This document shows, one piece after another, positions 4,801 to 6,491 of a stretch of DNA of 6,491 nucleotides. This DNA comes from Gammaproteobacteria bacterium. Its GTDB lineage: Bacteria > Pseudomonadota > Gammaproteobacteria > Pseudomonadales > Azotimanducaceae. The DNA is taken from assembly GCA_003228415.1 (NCBI GenBank), contig QIDL01000412.1:1-6491 (forward strand). The letters are read 5' to 3'. Made by a program: the position numbers and the translations under genes. Each line of letters begins with the position of its first letter. Position 1 is the first letter of the stretch. The notes under the pieces were generated by a model. The model was not told where the DNA came from, did no database searches, and saw only the letters and a list, made by a program, of their open reading frames with translations.

Positions 4801-6491
4801 ATGAGTCGGGAGGTCGCTCAGGTGGGGATGCGCCTGGTGGATCGGGTGGTGGATAGAACAGCGAGCTGGTTGCTGCTCAGACTGGCGGCGGCATGCTTTC
4901 TGGTCTCGGCAGCGGCTCACGGTCAGACCGCCGACCAGACGGTCGAAATCGCCGACCCAGAAACCCCTGCCCAAGCGGAACTCGGCAGGTTTGAGGCCTA
5001 TCTCGACGGGGCGATGTCGGTGCAATTCCGGGACTACCGGCTGGTGGGCATGACGTTTGCCCTGGTACGCGACGGCGCCCTGGTGTTTTCCAAGGGTTAC
5101 GGGGTAACCGATCTGGAATCCCGGGAGCCGGTGGATCCGGCTCGAACACTGTTCCGGCCCGGCAGCGTTTCGAAACTGTTCACCTGGACCGCGGTGATGC
5201 AGCTGGTGGAGCAGGGGCTTGTCGATCTCAGTGCGCCGGTGAGTGACTACGTGGATCAGTTCGAGCTGCCGAGCGAGTTCGATCAGCCGCTGACGATGAC
5301 TCACATCATGACCCATACCCCCGGGCTCGAAGACGGCGCGGCCGGATATCTGTTTGCCGACTCGGTGGACGATCTGGTACCGCTGGCGGAATCGCTGGAA
5401 GCACACATCCCGAATCAGATCTGGGCTCCGGGCAGCTACTCGGCCTACAGTAACTGGGCGGTCGCGGTCGCCGGTCTGGTGGTGGCAAATGTCTCGGGAA
5501 TGAGCTTCGAAGACTATGTGGCGGAACGTATTTTCCGCCCCCTGGGAATGACTCGGTCAACCTTCGATGAACCGCTTCCGGAGTCGCTGGGGGCCGATAT
5601 GGCTCAGGGTTACATGGCCAGGATCGGCGGCATCGAACCCATGGGCTTCGAGTTCATCAAGAATTTCGGTCCCGCGGGGGCGCTGTCGGCGCCTGCGGAG
5701 GACATGGCGAAATTTATCATCGCCCACGTGCGGGACGGCGCTTATGGCGATACCCGTATTCTGGAAGCCGACACCGCCAGGCTGATGCATTCGCGGCTCT
5801 TTGCCCATGACCCGAGAGTGACCGGGATGGCTCATGGATTTTATGAGATCGTAAGGAACGGCGAGCGCTTCGTCGGGCATGGCGGTGACACCATCGCTTT
5901 CCACTCGCAACTGGTCATCCAGCCGCAATCGGACTTCGGCTTTTTTCTCTCTTTCAACACACCGGATGGCGCACGGGCGCGAACCGCGGTGGTCGATGCG
6001 GTAATCGATTTTTTCTATCCAGGCGCCGGTGAGCCGGTGGTGCCTGCCCCAGAGCTTGCCGGTAGCGCCGAACGGATTGCCAGGGTGGTTGGCGCTTACC
6101 GGCTGAATCGTCGCTCCTATACCAAGCTCGAAGGGGTGACGGGGCTTGCCGGTGACCTGGCAATCACCAGCGATGCCGAGGGCGAGATCATAGTGCCCGC
6201 ACCAGCAGGCATTGGCGGGCGTTTCGTCGAAATTGAACCTTACGTTTTCAAAAAACGCGGTCGGCAGGAATTGCTGGTATTTGAAACCACCGGCGATGGC
6301 GAGGTAGACCGTCTGTTTGTCGGTTCCCTGCCGATCATGGTCGCTGACAAGCTATCGGCGTGGGAGGCTGCCGGTAATCACCAGATCGTGCTGCTGCTGG
6401 CGGCGCTCGCGGCCTTTTTCGTGCTGCTCAACTCGATTCGAAACCGTCGGTCGGCGGCGCTTTCCGGATCGATACGGTTGGCAAAAGCCAG
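4801..6491 (+). CDS. Serine hydrolase, beta-lactamase/CubicO family, membrane-anchored (3' end outside window)
   Basis: 563 codons are present and the frame is still open at the right edge. A hydrophobic segment (about 23-40) followed by AHGQ looks like a signal peptide or anchor, placing the enzyme in the periplasm. The catalytic domain (about 60-405) has all three class C/PBP-like motifs: SxxK as Ser122-Val-Ser-Lys125, Tyr216-Ser-Asn218 in SAYSNWA, and His360-Gly-Gly in VGHGGDT. MTHTPGL and RPLGMTRSTF are further family marks. A beta-rich region (about 415-515) follows, then a transmembrane helix (527-546) and a basic RNRR. The fold covers beta-lactamases, DD-peptidases, esterases and peptidases, so the substrate cannot be named; resistance should not be assumed. 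Members with this C-terminal layout often have several more helices, so the missing part may be membrane domain. GGAG lies 10 nt before ATG 4801; ATG 4828 is an alternative start that keeps the signal sequence. Confidence 0.9.
   Translation, partial: MSREVAQVGMRLVDRVVDRTASWLLLRLAAACFLVSAAAHGQTADQTVEIADPETPAQAELGRFEAYLDGAMSVQFRDYRLVGMTFALVRDGALVFSKGYGVTDLESREPVDPARTLFRPGSVSKLFTWTAVMQLVEQGLVDLSAPVSDYVDQFELPSEFDQPLTMTHIMTHTPGLEDGAAGYLFADSVDDLVPLAESLEAHIPNQIWAPGSYSAYSNWAVAVAGLVVANVSGMSFEDYVAERIFRPLGMTRSTFDEPLPESLGADMAQGYMARIGGIEPMGFEFIKNFGPAGALSAPAEDMAKFIIAHVRDGAYGDTRILEADTARLMHSRLFAHDPRVTGMAHGFYEIVRNGERFVGHGGDTIAFHSQLVIQPQSDFGFFLSFNTPDGARARTAVVDAVIDFFYPGAGEPVVPAPELAGSAERIARVVGAYRLNRRSYTKLEGVTGLAGDLAITSDAEGEIIVPAPAGIGGRFVEIEPYVFKKRGRQELLVFETTGDGEVDRLFVGSLPIMVADKLSAWEAAGNHQIVLLLAALAAFFVLLNSIRNRRSAALSGSIRLAKA

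Noticed and set aside
4783..5560. Long - strand frames (207, 90 and 84 codons) opposite the hydrolase gene
   Set aside because: The + strand frame has all catalytic motifs of a serine hydrolase across this stretch; the antisense translations are rich in Pro, Arg and His and match no family I know.

Overview
The window looks like chromosomal DNA of a moderately GC-rich proteobacterium. Gammaproteobacterium is my inference, from the single-subunit-per-gene nuo cluster with nuoM and nuoN coupled by an ATGA overlap, a small periplasmic DUF4124 protein, and a GST of a type common in that class. I cannot name a genus.

Layout: (1) positions 1-2394 hold the end of a complex I operon on the + strand: the 3' part of nuoM (its 5' part lies outside the window) and a complete nuoN. 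(2) Positions 2395-3499 hold two small stand-alone proteins, each with a pair of CBS domains. The first follows nuoN after 69 nt with no convincing terminator. The second follows after a 169-nt gap full of inverted repeats and carrying a good extended -10 promoter. (3) Positions 3592-4176 hold a glutathione S-transferase-like protein. (4) A DUF4124-type secreted protein lies on the - strand at 4173-4706, and its stop codon overlaps the GST stop codon. (5) After a 94-nt divergent intergenic region, a serine beta-lactamase-like hydrolase (CubicO type) with a signal peptide and a C-terminal membrane anchor runs off the right edge.

How the genes may work together: NuoM and NuoN are antiporter-like proton-pumping subunits of NADH:quinone oxidoreductase. 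CBS pairs commonly sense adenine nucleotides, so two small CBS proteins directly behind the last complex I gene suggest an energy-charge sensor made alongside the respiratory chain. That link is inferred from position only. The GST, DUF4124 and hydrolase genes show no obvious functional link to complex I and look like ordinary neighbours.

I found no tRNA, rRNA, CRISPR array, insertion sequence, prophage or toxin-antitoxin system, and no gene-free stretch over 300 bases. The most unusual material is non-coding: tandem hairpins before each CBS gene, a bulged 13-bp inverted repeat overlapping a predicted transcription start, and a perfect 8-bp hairpin inside the last codons of the GST gene at the convergent junction. 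No clearly novel multi-gene system is visible.
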